DNA of 64,000 bases, from the NCBI GenBank assembly GCA_034770075.1, contig CM068386.1:82871007-82935006 (forward strand), written 5' to 3'. Origin of the DNA: Aralia elata. Its lineage: Eukaryota > Streptophyta > Magnoliopsida > Apiales > Araliaceae. Under the pieces are notes generated by a model, which searched no databases, was not told the DNA's origin, and saw only the letters and a list, made by a program, of their open reading frames with translations. Below, piece after piece: positions 22,902 through 33,894 of this stretch (the first letter of the stretch is position 1; every line of letters starts with the position of its first letter). Position numbers and translations under genes: made by a program.

Positions 22902-23147
22902 TATGACAATTTTACCCTTTTTAGTATAAAAAATTAATGGAATAAATGTTAAAATGAGACTCAATATTACACATAAGTATTTTATAGCCACGTGTCGCTA
23001 CAATGTCATCAATTTCTGACATGACACTATCAATTAGACGTAATCAGAAAAAATTAAAAGTTTAATCCCTTAATTGAAAAAATTGAGAAGACAATCCCCA
23101 AAGTGAAAAATAATTAAAAGTTCAGGGTATTAATCTATATTTAAGCC
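22902..23147 (-). repeat. Right TIR of the MULE
   Basis: Inverse partner of 18272..18519; CACGTGGC is preserved on the minus strand at 22987..22994. It lies upstream of the transposase gene and so may act as its promoter. Confidence 0.93.
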
Positions 23148-23156
23148 TATTTATAA

Positions 23157-23377
23157 TGCTAAACTACTTTCCTATAACTAATTAGAAAAAGAAAATAATT
23201 AAATCCTAAACTAAATAAAATTAGAAAACTATAGCCCAAAACATAAACGGGCTAAATATAAATTAATCTACTAAAATTTTCTAAATAATAAATAAAAATA
23301 TATCAAATAAATTAAAGTTCCATACATATTAAAATATATGAAAATCCAAATCTTTCTCGTTATTTTCCACCGTATCA
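23157..23377 (-). repeat. 5' LTR of the short gypsy element, part 2
   Basis: Resumes tgctaaactactttcc just as in the left LTR and ends CCACCGTATCA, followed by the gatta duplication. Confidence 0.88.
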
Positions 23378-23382
23378 GATTA

Positions 23383-23700
23383 TCATAATGAATTTTAAAC
23401 TTTTGAACTTTAGACAATGAGCCTACATTGAGTTGTGCTTTGATTTTAAGAGATCGGTGATTGGATTGTGAAAAGTCAATGTCTGAATTCATCGTAAGAG
23501 AATTGATGCTCCTTGGAAGATGACAATAGTGTTGTTTTGTTTCTTTTTTTTATTTTATTTTTTATTGTACGTCTTAAATAAAAATATTGAGGTTTAAGTT
23601 TTAAAATACGAAAAACTTAAAGATTTAAAGTGTATTTAAACAATTTTTCTCTCAACGAAATGCAAGAATAACATTGTAATTATCTACCTCTTTGGAACAA
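23383..23700. other. Unassigned AT-rich stretch
   Basis: Lies between the gypsy target duplication and the copia LTR remnant. No gene or repeat signature was recognised. Confidence 0.5.
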
Positions 23701-24042
23701 TAAAAGAAATTTTTTCCCTTTTAACCATCATCTTGTGTTATGAAATTAAGTGGATCGGTACTATTAAAGTTGAATGATCATGAGAAAATTATGGTGGTAA
23801 AATATAAATAAATGTCACACACACATATAAAAAGATAAGAATTTTACGTGAAAAACTCAAATAAAAAAAAATTATGGGCGAAGACAGATCAAAGTATTCA
23901 CTTTTCGAAAATATGAATACAAGTGGTAACAACTTATACACTCAACCAAAACCCCAAATACACACGAGAATTCTCGCAAAATAAATATCAAAATTGGGTA
24001 TACACAAAAATCCAATTAAAGAGTACTAAAGTGTACTGTATA
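23700..24042 (-). repeat. Older copia LTR, 3' part (split by the 7.3-kb copia)
   Basis: On the minus strand it reads like the R-U5 end of a plant copia LTR (GAGAATTCTCGTGTGTATTTGG and the downstream TTGAGTGTATAAGTTG region). The other part lies at 31392..31679. The left limit is uncertain. Confidence 0.55.
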
Positions 24043-24527
24043 TGCAGATGTGAGGATTACGTCGTCCCAACCATGGGCGAGTGGGAGATATTGTATTTGT
24101 AAATGGGGCGCCCATGGAGGGTCCGACCCATTTGCTATCTCAGTCAGTTAGGCCAATTGACTAAGTCAGTAAGCCGTTTAAATTTTAAAACGTTACGTGA
24201 CTGGGAGTTGGAGCTATTGCAGGGAAGTGGTCCAACCACTTTGACCTTTAATACCCACATCTCCTTAATTCATGATTATCGACCAGTTGGCTAAAAACCT
24301 AGAAACTTTTTTCAGAAAGCTCTCCTAACACAGACCAAACCCTAACTGTTACGAATCGTGGATTTGTGTTCCATTCTCATATCGTAGTTTGAAGACACCG
24401 TTGGGTTGTAGAGGACGATTAATTACAGGAGTTTTCCACACCAAAGGCTTTCACGCTATAAGAGGTATGCCTTTGGTTCTCCTGTTATGTGTAGACATGT
24501 GATAACATACGTATATTTTTTCCTTTA
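24043..24527 (+). repeat. 5' LTR of the copia element
   Basis: Begins TGCAGATGTGAGG after gtata and ends TTTTTCCTTTA directly before the PBS. The canonical LTR start by comparison with the right copy would be near 24090. Confidence 0.85.
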
Positions 24528-24528
24528 T

Positions 24529-24540
24529 TGGTATCAGAGC
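24529..24540 (+). promoter_or_regulatory. Primer-binding site (initiator Met tRNA) of the copia element
   Basis: TGGTATCAGAGC one base after the left LTR. Confidence 0.88.
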
Positions 24541-25084
24541 ATGTATTATCGATCATATGTATGCTATATATGAACTGTTTACACAATATGCCATGAATGC
24601 ATGTTTAAAAGCTTGAAAAACATCATCCATGTCAACCTTAGTTACACTTAATGTTAGGGATGATATTGTTGTATGTCGTAGCCCATATATAGTGTATATG
24701 ATCTGCATAATTTGAGTTTAATCGAATATGTAATTTGAAATTGATTTGGAACCCTAGTTTACAAGCTGCCTATTTTGAACAGCCATAACTTTCTGTGTGG
24801 TTGTCTATTTCATGTGATTTTGGTATGTCTACGTAGTACGTTCTGTACGCTTTCTAACGACATATTATACGCATGAATTAGATTAAAATTGAGTGAGATA
24901 TGGCTTGTCAAAGTTTGGATCGTGAAATGATTTTTTTATAAATTTCTGATGGCTGGAGGTTGAAGATGAAGTGGAATCCCACTCTCAGTGAGACTCACGT
25001 TCATCACACCCTCACTATGGAAGCTCCCAAAAATGATGGTTGAGCATACCATTGGACTCAGTATAAAGAATCGATTAGAACCAT

Positions 25085-25275
25085 GAAGACAACATCGCGA
25101 ACGAAGGTTGCGAAGGCGGCGCGAGGCCACGCGCGCCGAAGCGCGGCGGTAGCCACGCGCGACTGCTTTTGTGTAGCTAGCGCGTGTGCTGCATGCGCCT
25201 AATGCCCAACCCGTGCCCTGACCCGCTTGATCGACCCGGACTTTTGACCTGCACGCTGACCCGGTTCGACAGATT
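25085..25275 (+). other. GC-rich island in the copia leader
   Basis: About 190 bp of strongly GC-rich sequence with repeated gcgcg and cgcgcgccgaagcgcg-type strings and gacccg repeats, inside an otherwise AT-rich 1.4-kb untranslated leader (24541..25985). No ORF was assigned. Confidence 0.6.
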
Positions 25276-25985
25276 TTATTTTATTTTATTTTATTTTCAG
25301 AAAATAATTTATTAATTGTTTTATGCATGGAAATTAATTAATAAATAGTAATAATGATGATTAAATTCTGGAAATTTAACAGAAATTAATTATTGGCATA
25401 ATATTAATATTTCTACTAAAATTTTGGAAAATTAATATATTTGGATAATTTTAGTTAATTTCCCTTTTAATTATGCAATGGTTTTTGTGATAATTAGCAT
25501 AATTATCAGAAAAATTCTAGAAAATTGCAATAACGTTTTGTGATGATAAGCTATTGTTAGAAATTTTTTGGAAGCGTTTTAATGTGTTTATAACATACTT
25601 AGTATATTAATTGAGTAATATTGCATATTATTTAATTCCTTTTTATTAATATTTTTGGAATATTAATTGTTGTTACTTGGAATTAAATTACTATGCTATA
25701 ATTACATATGTACCCCTGTTCCTAGTGGGAGTAGTTTAGGTGGTAGTAATTTAATTAAATTATTCCCTAAATTATACGTCTTATGCGCTGGAAAAATTAA
25801 ATTTAAATAATTAGACATTCATACGAGTTGTGATTCTTAAGCTTAGCGAAGTCTCCCTTTTGTATTTATGTCCTATTATTTTTATGTTAATTTGATTCAT
25901 GCTGCAAAGATTCTTTTATACTGTGGTGAACAATAAATATCTCTAATAAGATTTTCCTATTTTCTTTTCCCAAAAGAAAACAGAC

Positions 25986-26490
25986 ATGGCTAGGTTGCAT
26001 CTCTTAACTACCAAATTCAACAGTTATAGAAAGATAGCTGGACATACCTTTAGAAAACATCTTCAGGTTATGTTAAATATGATTGAAATGTTAGGAGCTG
26101 CTGGAAATCCTTTATCAGATGAACAACAAATTTGGGCAGTGATACGCTCGTTTCCCGACAATTGGAACAATCTCAAGGTTAACTTAGCTCAAAATGAAAA
26201 TATTAAGTCTTTGGAAGATATTTTTCATTACCTTGAGCGCTTAGAAGCTGAGTAGCTGGAGGTTGAGTGTTTAAGGGCTAAACGACTAGAGGATGAATGC
26301 GTAAAGGCTCAACAAATAGAGATTGACAATGCTAATGCGCCTCAGAAGGTTGTAGAGGCCGGTACTTCTAAGAGGAAGAGAAGTAAACGTGGTTCTGGCA
26401 AGAAGGATAATGCCAAGTTGATTTGTTACAACTGTGGCACAGCAGGACACTTCGCTCGTGACTACATTAAGCCGAAGCAGACTTAAGAGC
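25986..26490 (+). pseudogene. Copia gag remnant
   Basis: 25986..26255 encodes the C-terminal half of a copia gag (the MIEMLGAAGNPLSDEQQIW region), then a stop. Downstream in frame are a basic stretch (SKRKRSKRGSGKK) and a zinc knuckle CYNCGTAGHFARDY near 26424-26465. The last cysteine of the CCHC motif reads Y, so the knuckle is broken. The N-terminal gag half is missing. Confidence 0.75.
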
Positions 26491-26491
26491 A

Positions 26492-26860
26492 ATGGACCAC
26501 ATAGCGCGTGATCGGACCGGAGTCGTGGAGTATCGTCGAGTTTCAGCTGGCAGAAAAGTACTAATGGGGAATGACTCTAGTGTAGACGTGCTGGGAGTTG
26601 GCATTTACATATTGGAGATGCGAGGATGCTTTGCATTGATTCTTCATGATGTACTCTATACACCAGATATCCAACAGAATTTATTCCCTGTTCTTGCAGT
26701 ACTTAGTTTAGGCTACTCTATTCGTTTTAAAAATAATAGTGTTGTAATTTCTCGTGGGACTGAAATTTTTGGATATGGTTTTATCTTTAATGGTTTTATG
26801 ATTTTAGATACTATTAATTCTAGCATTAATAGTAATGATTCTTATTCCTTACTTGTTTAA
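26492..26860 (+). pseudogene. Copia protease remnant without the active site
   Basis: A 122-codon frame beginning MDHIARDRTG, which in copia elements follows the catalytic D-S-G-A motif; here that motif is missing at the junction with gag. The rest (LILHDVLYTPDIQQNLFPVL) is the usual protease C-terminal region. Confidence 0.75.
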
Positions 26861-26879
26861 AAATGATCATGATAGTTCA

Positions 26880-27720
26880 ATTCAATAACATGCTAGATTA
26901 GGCCATATTAGACAGGATAGAATGGCCAGGTTAACTCGAGCAGGTCTTTTAGGCCCACTCGCTAAGGTCAATCTACCCATTTGTGAACATTGTTTGACAG
27001 GAAAATCAACTAGAAAACCATTTGGCAAAGCCACTAGGGCAGAAACACCCTTGCAACTCATTCACTCAGATATATGTCCTATGAATGTGAAAGAAAGGCA
27101 TGAACATTCCTACTTTCTCACAATGATAGATGACTACACGTGTTTCGGGTACAACTTCTTGATTTCTCACAAGTCTGAGGCATTAGAATGCTCTAGACGT
27201 TATTTGATTGAGGTCGAGAAACAGTTAGATAAAAGTGTTAAGGCACTTCGAACTGACTGAGGTCGCGAGTATCTATCCGATCAGTTTAAAGAACTTTGTG
27301 AGGAAAAAGGGATAATCAGGCAATTGACAATCCCTAGAACTCTGAAACAAAATGGTGTGGCGGAGAGGAAGAACCGAACATTATTAGACATGGTTAGGTC
27401 TATAATGGTGCAAGCCAGTTTGCCTATCTCCTATTGGGGTGATGCATTATTGACATCGACGTATATACTTAATCATGTGCCTTCAAAATCAGTTCAGTCC
27501 ACCCCATATGAAATGTGGACCAACAGAAAACCCGTATTGGGCAATATGCGGCCTTGGGGATCGACAGCTTACGTGCACAACACTTATCATAAACATAGGA
27601 AGTTAGGCCCGAAGGGTAAGAAGTGTATCTTTATAAGATATTCTGAACACTCCAAAGGCTATGTGTTCGTTGGAGAGCAGCCAGATGGGACTGCATCCAA
27701 GATAGAGTCATGAGATGCGG
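26880..27720 (+). pseudogene. Copia integrase, broken by one stop
   Basis: HARLGHI and CEHC of the zinc domain near 26888 and 26980, then the core: D in LIHSDI, D in KALRTD followed by a TGA stop (27258) where the family has Arg, and E in NGVAERKNRTLL (27324..27713 frame). The GKKCIFIRYSEHSKGYVF block closes the domain. Confidence 0.85.
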
Positions 27721-28009
27721 ATTTTCTTGAGATGGATTTTCCCAACAGAGGTGATGTCAGCAAAGAGATAAATCTTTATGAGGTGGAGGAAGATTTGGGC
27801 GCCCCAACTCGTACAATAGAGACCGAAGAGGCTATTCCTCAGGCTCTTGTAGATAGTGGGAGTGACATGCCTTCGAGCAGTTCTCTTCCATCGAATGAGG
27901 AATCTCTTGTTCCTCAAATGCGTAGAAGTCAAAGGGGTAACATTCCACGTCGTCTTTTTGAGATTGAGGGGAATGCATTTAATTTGTGGCGATGCGCAAG
28001 ATGATGAGG

Positions 28010-29125
28010 AACCTCGATCTTATTGAGATGCTCTATCATCTGCTACAAGCGATAAGTGGATGATTGCAATGGAAGAAGTGATGGAGTCCATGAGGACTAA
28101 TCAAGTCTAGGACTTGGTTGACCTTCCACCAGGGCAAAAGGCTATTGGGAACAAATGGGTTCTTAAAGTCAAACGCAAGACGGATGGTTCCCTTGAAAGG
28201 TATAAAGCTCGTCTTGTAGCCAAGGGCTACACCCAATAAGAGGAAATTGATTATGAGGAAACCTTCTCACCAGTTATAAGGTTTGCCTCAATTCGCCTCA
28301 TCCTAGCGATTTGTCGCGCATTTGGATCTGGAGTTATATCAAATGGACATTAAGATAACTTTTCTCAATAGCGATTTAGCTGATGAAATATACATGGATC
28401 AGTAGAGAGTTTCATCGTAGAAGGACAAAAGCACAAAGTATGTAAGCCCAAATGTTCTATATGGTTTGAAACAGACATCTAGGCAATGGTATCTGAGATT
28501 CCATCGAGCTGTCATTAGTAATGGGTTTACGATGATCGAGGAAGACCATTATGTGTATATCAAACGGTCCAAAGATAAATTCCTTATCTTATCGATGTAT
28601 GTCGATGACATTCTACTAGCTGGGAACGATAAGGAGATGATTGTCGCCACCAAAGGCTCTAACTTTGAGATGAAGGATATGGGGGAAGCAGCTTATATTC
28701 TTGGAGTTAAGAGCTATAGAGATCGCTCAAGGAGGCTTCTTGGGTTGTCTCAAGAATCTTACCTTAAGAAAGTTCTAGAGCAATTTCAAATGAGTAACTG
28801 CAAACCCATAGACACTCCTATCGCTAAAGGCGACGCCATTGGACACGAGCAGTGCCCTACTTCTCTCGAAAAAATTAAGAAAATGTCCCATTATCCGTAT
28901 GTCAGTGCTATAGGAAAGCTAATGTATGCAGTTGTGTGTACTCGACCTGATATAGCATATGCAGTCGGTTACCTCGGTCGTTATCAGTCAAACCCTGGAA
29001 TTTCTCATTGGAGGGGAATTAAGAGAATCTTGCGTTATTTGAAGGGGGGTACTTTGGACTACATGTTATGCTATGGAGGGCCAGACCTACGATTGATTGG
29101 TTACTCTGATGCAGTGGGGAGGTAA
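28010..29125 (+). pseudogene. Copia reverse transcriptase, frameshifted
   Basis: Start (WMIAMEEVMESM, GNKWVLKVKRKTDGS, KARLVAKGYT) lies at 28050-28240 with stops at 28110 and 28239. A damaged stretch 28300-28465 follows, then an open frame 28466..29125 with the catalytic YVDD at 28598..28609 and the conserved KPIDTPIAKGD and YASIG-like blocks. The 3' end runs into a one-base shift at the RNase H boundary. Confidence 0.88.
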
Positions 29126-29565
29126 CCAGGACATGCGCAAGTTAACATTAGGATATGCGTTCTTGCTATATGGTGGTGCCATTGCTTGGTGTAGCAAGAA
29201 ACAGACCCGCGTTGCTCTTTCGACGATGGAGTTAGAGTTTGTAGCATGTACGTCAGCTGTTCAGGAAACCATGTGGCTGAGGAGATTCTTTGAGGATCTT
29301 GGAGTCGTCCCTCATACTTCGGATCCTGTGACTATTTACTATGATAGCATGACGACCTTAGATTACACTGGACCCCAAGTATCATGGCAGGACGAAGCAT
29401 ATTGACTTGAGAATGGACTTCATTAGAGAGAACATAACAAATAATGAGGTGATATTGGAGTACATGCCCACTCTCCTTATGGTAGTGGATCCCTTAACGA
29501 AGCCGACTCCTAGAGATGTTTTTTGTAGACATGTTAGTTTGTTAGGGCTTCGTAAGGTTTGATGT
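29097..29565 (+). pseudogene. Copia RNase H remnant
   Basis: GYAFLLYGGAIAWCSKKQT and LSTMELEFVACTSAVQE blocks at 29150-29270, IYYDSMTTL near 29335, and the C-terminal KHIDLRMDFIRE block in another frame after 29400. Ends near 29560 with RKV and a stop. Confidence 0.85.
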
Positions 29566-29779
29566 ACTTTTTTATTTTCTTGTGAATCACTCATTATTTG
29601 GCTTGTATTAGGGATATTCATTGTTGTTTCGAGACATTTATCATTTATGCGAGATTCGTTTGTTTCCACTTATGATTGTGTTCTTTTAGCGCATATGATA
29701 AATAATAATAGTTCACACAATTACTATGCATATTGGATATGCACACACTAAATATATGTCAACAGGTTGATTGATTCAG

Positions 29780-30240
29780 TCACACGAGGCGCTTTGAAAA
29801 GCGAGCAAGGTTGAGATAGTTCATTAGTTGGTGCTTTGAGTAGCGAGCTGTTGATGCTTTAGACAAGTAATGAATTGGCGCTTAGTAGCGAGCAAAGTGA
29901 AACATTATGTCGCCTTGGCATGTGCCAAGATGAGGTTAATTTAGATTAATCGAACATAGCATGACCCATCATCTATATTAATCCTATACTAATTGCCGGA
30001 TACGAAATTTCAGAGTTAGCGCTTGGGAAAGTGAACAATCTAAAAATTTGAGTTAGGCGCTTACGAAGTAACTGAACTAAGATCCGTACGGCATGACCAT
30101 ATGACATATGCTCATATGAATGAGATTGTCTGCCGTGACATGATAACTAGACACGAAATTTCAAATTTAGTGCTTTGATAAGCAAGTAATTAGAAATGTT
30201 CGAGTAAAGCACTCTGGGAGCGACTATACTAAGGTCCGCA
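29780..30240 (+). repeat. Degenerate hairpin-like repeats in the copia 3' region
   Basis: About eight imperfect copies of a GGCGCTTtgaaAAGCGAGC-type unit, near 29789, 29832, 29877, 30018, 30056, 30170 and 30208. Two larger units starting tacgaaatttca at 30001 and 30152 lie about 151 bp apart. Non-coding; between the RNase H stop and the LTR. Confidence 0.7.
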
Positions 30241-30894
30241 CAATATGGCTATAAAATAGTATGTTGTGAGAGGGTTATATGTGTTTAGCGACCATGTAAA
30301 GCAGGTGAGAGAATGAATCCCTATTTCCTCACCGCGTGAGTCCTGTAGGACAATATCCTTATTCCTACATCAAGTGCTCTTTGTGATCTTTGACTATACT
30401 ACAAAGACATGGATTAATGTTGCTACTTTGGTTTCGATTCCTAAGGTCAGGATTGATGAGACTATAAGGACTGATTTTGGGAAGCAGTTGATTCATTTTC
30501 GAGTAGTATTAGGGCAAAGGGAAGACAATTTGATTTCATCTCGTTCTGCACTTATTGTCGACAACTATAGCGCTTCGATAGTAATATAGTAATAAGTGAG
30601 ATACGAAATGGACTTGGGCCTAAAGGTGGTTAAGTATGGCTTTCTAAGAGATTAGAGATACTTAACCTGGTGAAAATTCAACTGTGTCTGGGGTACTCTG
30701 AGTTTATGGGTTGTAGCCTCTACGTGAACTAATTGAGTTTGGTGTGAGAACTCCCACATTGTTTTCTTTAAAAGGGTTGATGCCTCTATGTTGGCCCTAA
30801 CGAGTTTGATATAAAGCTCCCGCATTGTAGGTAAACTCAGCGGTCGAACGGTTCGGCAGCTAGAGGTTTACATGTTTTGGTTTGAGCTGGTTTT

Positions 30895-31386
30895 GGCAGA
30901 TGTGAGGATTATGTCGTCCCTGCCATGGGCGAGTGGGAGATGTTGGATTTTGGGTTTATAAATGGGGCGCCCATGAAGGGTCCGATCCATTTGCTATCTT
31001 AGTCAGTTAAGCCAATTGACTAAGTCAGTAAGCCATTTAAATTTTAAAACGTTACGTGACTGGGAGTTGGAGCAATCGCAGGGAAGTGGTCCAACCACTT
31101 CGACCTTTAATACCCACATCTCCTCAGTTCATGATTATTGATCAGTTGGCCAAAAACTTAGAAATGTTTTTTAGAAAGCTCTCCCAACACAGACCAATTC
31201 CTAACTGTTACGAATCGTGGATTTGTGCTCCATTCTCATATTGTAGTTTGGAGACACCGATGGGTTGTAGAGGACGATTAATTGCAGGAGTTTTCTGCAC
31301 CAAAGGCTTTCATGCTGCAAGAGGTATGCCTTTGGTACTCCTGTTATGTGTAGACATGTGATAGCATACGTATATTTTTTCCTTCA
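30895..31386 (+). repeat. 3' LTR of the copia element (extended limits)
   Basis: Matches the left LTR from GCAGATGTGAGG to TTTTTCCTTCA. A classic junction, purine-rich GGGCGAGTGGGAGA then TGTTGGATTTTGGG, lies at 30926..30950, so the usual LTR start would be 30941. Confidence 0.85.
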
Positions 31387-31391
31387 GTATA

Positions 31392-31679
31392 ACTCTTTGG
31401 ACTTTCTCTGTTTGGGATGGATTTGCCGAAGGAGGATTTTACTCATATTTATAGTTGAAGCCCACCACCTAAATCAGTTTGAACAATAAATTTGAATATT
31501 CAAAGAATTTGTGAGCTGAAATTCCCGCAAAGAAGGAATGATCAAGCTGAGTTCGGTAAACTTAGTTATAGTGCCTTTATATAATGAGAATTGTAAACTT
31601 CACACGGTTATGGCAACTTCCACATAGGTAACTTTAAAAACAGTGTACATATTCCAAAAACTTCCTTCTTTGACCAACA
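31392..31679 (-). repeat. Older copia LTR, 5' part
   Basis: On the minus strand starts TGTTGGTCAAAGAAGG after a purine tract (AGAGGGGGAGATTT, plus 31680..31695) and includes a TATA-like ACTATAAATATG near 31455. It continues at 24042 on the other side of the nested copia. Confidence 0.7.
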
Positions 31680-31695
31680 AATCTCCCCCTCTAGT

Positions 31696-32217
31696 AGATA
31701 TAGGGACAAAAACTGTATACAAACTCCCTCGTAAGAAAAACTACCATAACATGATCTGATCTTCTCCACAAACGCCCAATGGGCAAACTACGTCTTTTGA
31801 ACGCTTACCAAGTTTAAGTAATGCTTGAACTTAAAAGTAGGAATATGCTTTGTTAACGTATCTGTTGGATTATCTACTATACAATTTTTTGAATGTTGAT
31901 AGATAATTCAAATATAACATCTCAAATGAAGTGATACCTGATATTAATATGTTTGGTTCTTTCGTGATAATTTTGATTTTTGGTCAAGTGTATCGCACTC
32001 TGGTTGCCACAGTAAACAACAAATAAATTCTTATGTAAACCCAAATCTGAAACCAAACCTCTAAGCCAAATGGCTTCTGTCATTGCCTCAGTCAATGTCA
32101 TGTATTCCGCCTTTGTAGTGAAAAAAGCAACTTTAGACTATAAAGTTACTTTCGAACTAATCGTGCACCCAAAAAATGTGAACATTTAACCTGTCAAGGA
32201 TCTTCTTCTGTCCAAAT
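31696..32217 (-). pseudogene. Older copia RNase H remnant
   Basis: The minus strand reads KAEYMTLTEAMTEAIWLRG, then VVYCGNQSAIHLTKNQ and HERTKHINIRYHFI (about 32125-31915), a copia RNase H C-terminus. Stops follow. Truncated on the right at 32218 by the SIRE-like LTR. Confidence 0.8.
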
Positions 32218-33611
32218 TGTTGGCCTAGCATATGGCTAACCAAGAGGGGGTGAATTGGTTGTTTCAAAACTTTTTCAAGTTTTTCAACAATATGCAGTAG
32301 AATAATAAAAACACTCCCACTCTAAACTGTTTGACTTTATTCTAGGTTTGTGATTGACTTTCATTATTAATGTGACTCTATTTATTGATAAACTTGACTG
32401 ACTTACAGTAAGTTCAATATATAAACAGAACACAAGCTAAAGTAAAAATACACAAATAATCACACACAGACACAGGAGATTTTTACGTGATTTGGCACAA
32501 TTTGTGCCTAATCCACGGGACACTCGTCTAAAGCCTTATTGTACAACTTCTATGATTTCCTAAGCTCACCGGACAACCTTAGCATCTTCTATGCTACCTA
32601 TTCACACGGGTGCATAACCCATCTATTTTTGCAGATTCACAGATAAACCTATTCATTTCTCTTTCTATTTCTAGGGTTCACAGAAAACCACACTTATCTA
32701 AAAGAAAGATAGTATTGTTTAAGGAAAAACAACAAACCTCACAAGTTATTTAAGGATGCACAACCAACCATATAACCTCTGATCTCTACAAAGATCCGAT
32801 ATCACAATATAAGCTCAATATCTAGATCATTAACCTTACAAGAAATCTAACATTGATAGTACAAAAGGTAATGAACTAGTGTAGGAATGTTTTTGGATTT
32901 GTCTGACTCTCAGGATGAATGTGACTCTCGTCTGAACTTTAAGCTCTCATTTTCTTGTACACTTTTATATCTTGTTCTGATGAATATGATCCTTTTTATA
33001 GTTGTTCAATCCAGTAGATAGTCATTTAAAATATGCAGACCTGATTGGTGGGAATTTGAAAATTTCTCCAATGGTTTGATCTTTTTCCAATCTTGATCTA
33101 ATGGATGTATTTGTATTTGAAATATAATTTGAATTTGAAAATACCTTGGACTAAGTAGGTGAGATCTGCAGAATCTTCTTTCATGTTTATGGAAAAGTTT
33201 AGCTTTGTTAAAGATTTTAGGAGAAACCAAAACTTTCCTTTTTAGTGAAAGTTTCTAGCGCCTGACTCTGAAGTTGACAGATTTATCTTTTAGTGTCTGT
33301 CTTGTTATATGGTTTGAATCCTTGGTTTTCCTTGGTTAAAATGAAGCTTCTTGTGTACGCTTCATCAGCTGAATGCGTATTATATCAAACATCATTGAAA
33401 ATATCACTAAAATAGCCATTAGGCATACTTAGTGGTACTAGCTCTGTTTTTGAGTATACGCATGACTTTTGATCAACTGACTTATGAACATGACTTTGTT
33501 AAGTTGTGAGCTCATATAACTTAACTAGTCTCTTTTCCTGCACACTTGGTAAACTTGTTAATCACACTTTAATGGGTTTTGTCAATCATCAAAATCTAGG
33601 TGAGTGCAACA
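32218..33611 (-). repeat. LTR of a SIRE-like copia element
   Basis: On the minus strand it starts TGTTGCACTCACC, directly after a purine-rich AAAAAAGGGGAGAC, and ends GGCCAACA. The plus-strand end carries ctaaccaagagggggtgaattgg, a string common at the ends of plant SIRE/copia LTRs. Only one LTR is in the window; the element extends to the right beyond later insertions. Contains a TATA-like stretch and no ORF. Confidence 0.75.
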
Positions 33612-33627
33612 GTCTCCCCTTTTTTGA
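33612..33627 (-). promoter_or_regulatory. Polypurine tract of the SIRE-like element
   Basis: Minus TCAAAAAAGGGGAGAC immediately before the LTR start, preceded by the typical TTTTGTCATCA. Confidence 0.75.
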
Positions 33628-33894
33628 TGATGACAAAACCTTATACAATTTTAGACAAGTAATCAACAGGTAAAGTAGTTCATAATAACCATAAAAGTAA
33701 TTTACATAATAATCATTCAAACAGACATTCAGTTATAAACATTCATAATAACATCCCAAATTACTTCTCAAATTAATGCCCTTTAAAAACAAACATAAGG
33801 ACCCAAATACGATAATTAAAAATAGTCTTAAATAATGCAGTCTTAAAGTAAAATATGCATGCAGATGAGTGAGTGCGTGTGAGTCAGAATCTCC

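Larger units (their letters stand above)
18272..23147 (-). mobile_element. Mutator-like element (MULE), 4.9 kb
   Basis: Starts GGCTTAAATATGAATTAAT and ends in its inverted form. TIRs of about 247 bp (18272..18519 and 22902..23147) are roughly 92% identical by eye. Perfect 9-bp target duplication tatttataa (18263..18271 and 23148..23156) is diagnostic for Mutator. It carries a broken MuDR-type transposase gene on the minus strand and sits inside a gypsy LTR, so it is younger than that element. Confidence 0.96.
16199..23377 (-). mobile_element. Short Ty3/gypsy element, right LTR split by a Mutator-like element
   Basis: Left LTR 16199..16599 (401 bp). The right LTR begins at 18091, is interrupted at 18271 and resumes 23157..23377 (402 bp net). 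Perfect 5-bp target duplication gatta at 16194..16198 and 23378..23382. The internal region is only about 1.5 kb and keeps a protease fragment on the minus strand, so this is a deleted, non-autonomous element. A purine tract (minus AAGAAGGGGAGAT) abuts the left LTR and a degraded PBS-like TAGCATCATAG abuts the right LTR, giving minus orientation. Confidence 0.9.
24043..31386 (+). mobile_element. Degenerate Ty1/copia element, 7.3 kb
   Basis: LTRs 24043..24527 and 30895..31386, 5-bp duplication gtata (24038..24042 and 31387..31391), tRNA-iMet PBS right after the left LTR, and plus-strand gag, protease remnant, integrase, RT (YVDD) and RNase H in copia order. Many stops and frameshifts show it is dead. 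The LTRs carry about 46 bp of extra 5' sequence that normally lies inside the element (see findings). It is nested in the LTR of an older minus-strand copia. Confidence 0.92.
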
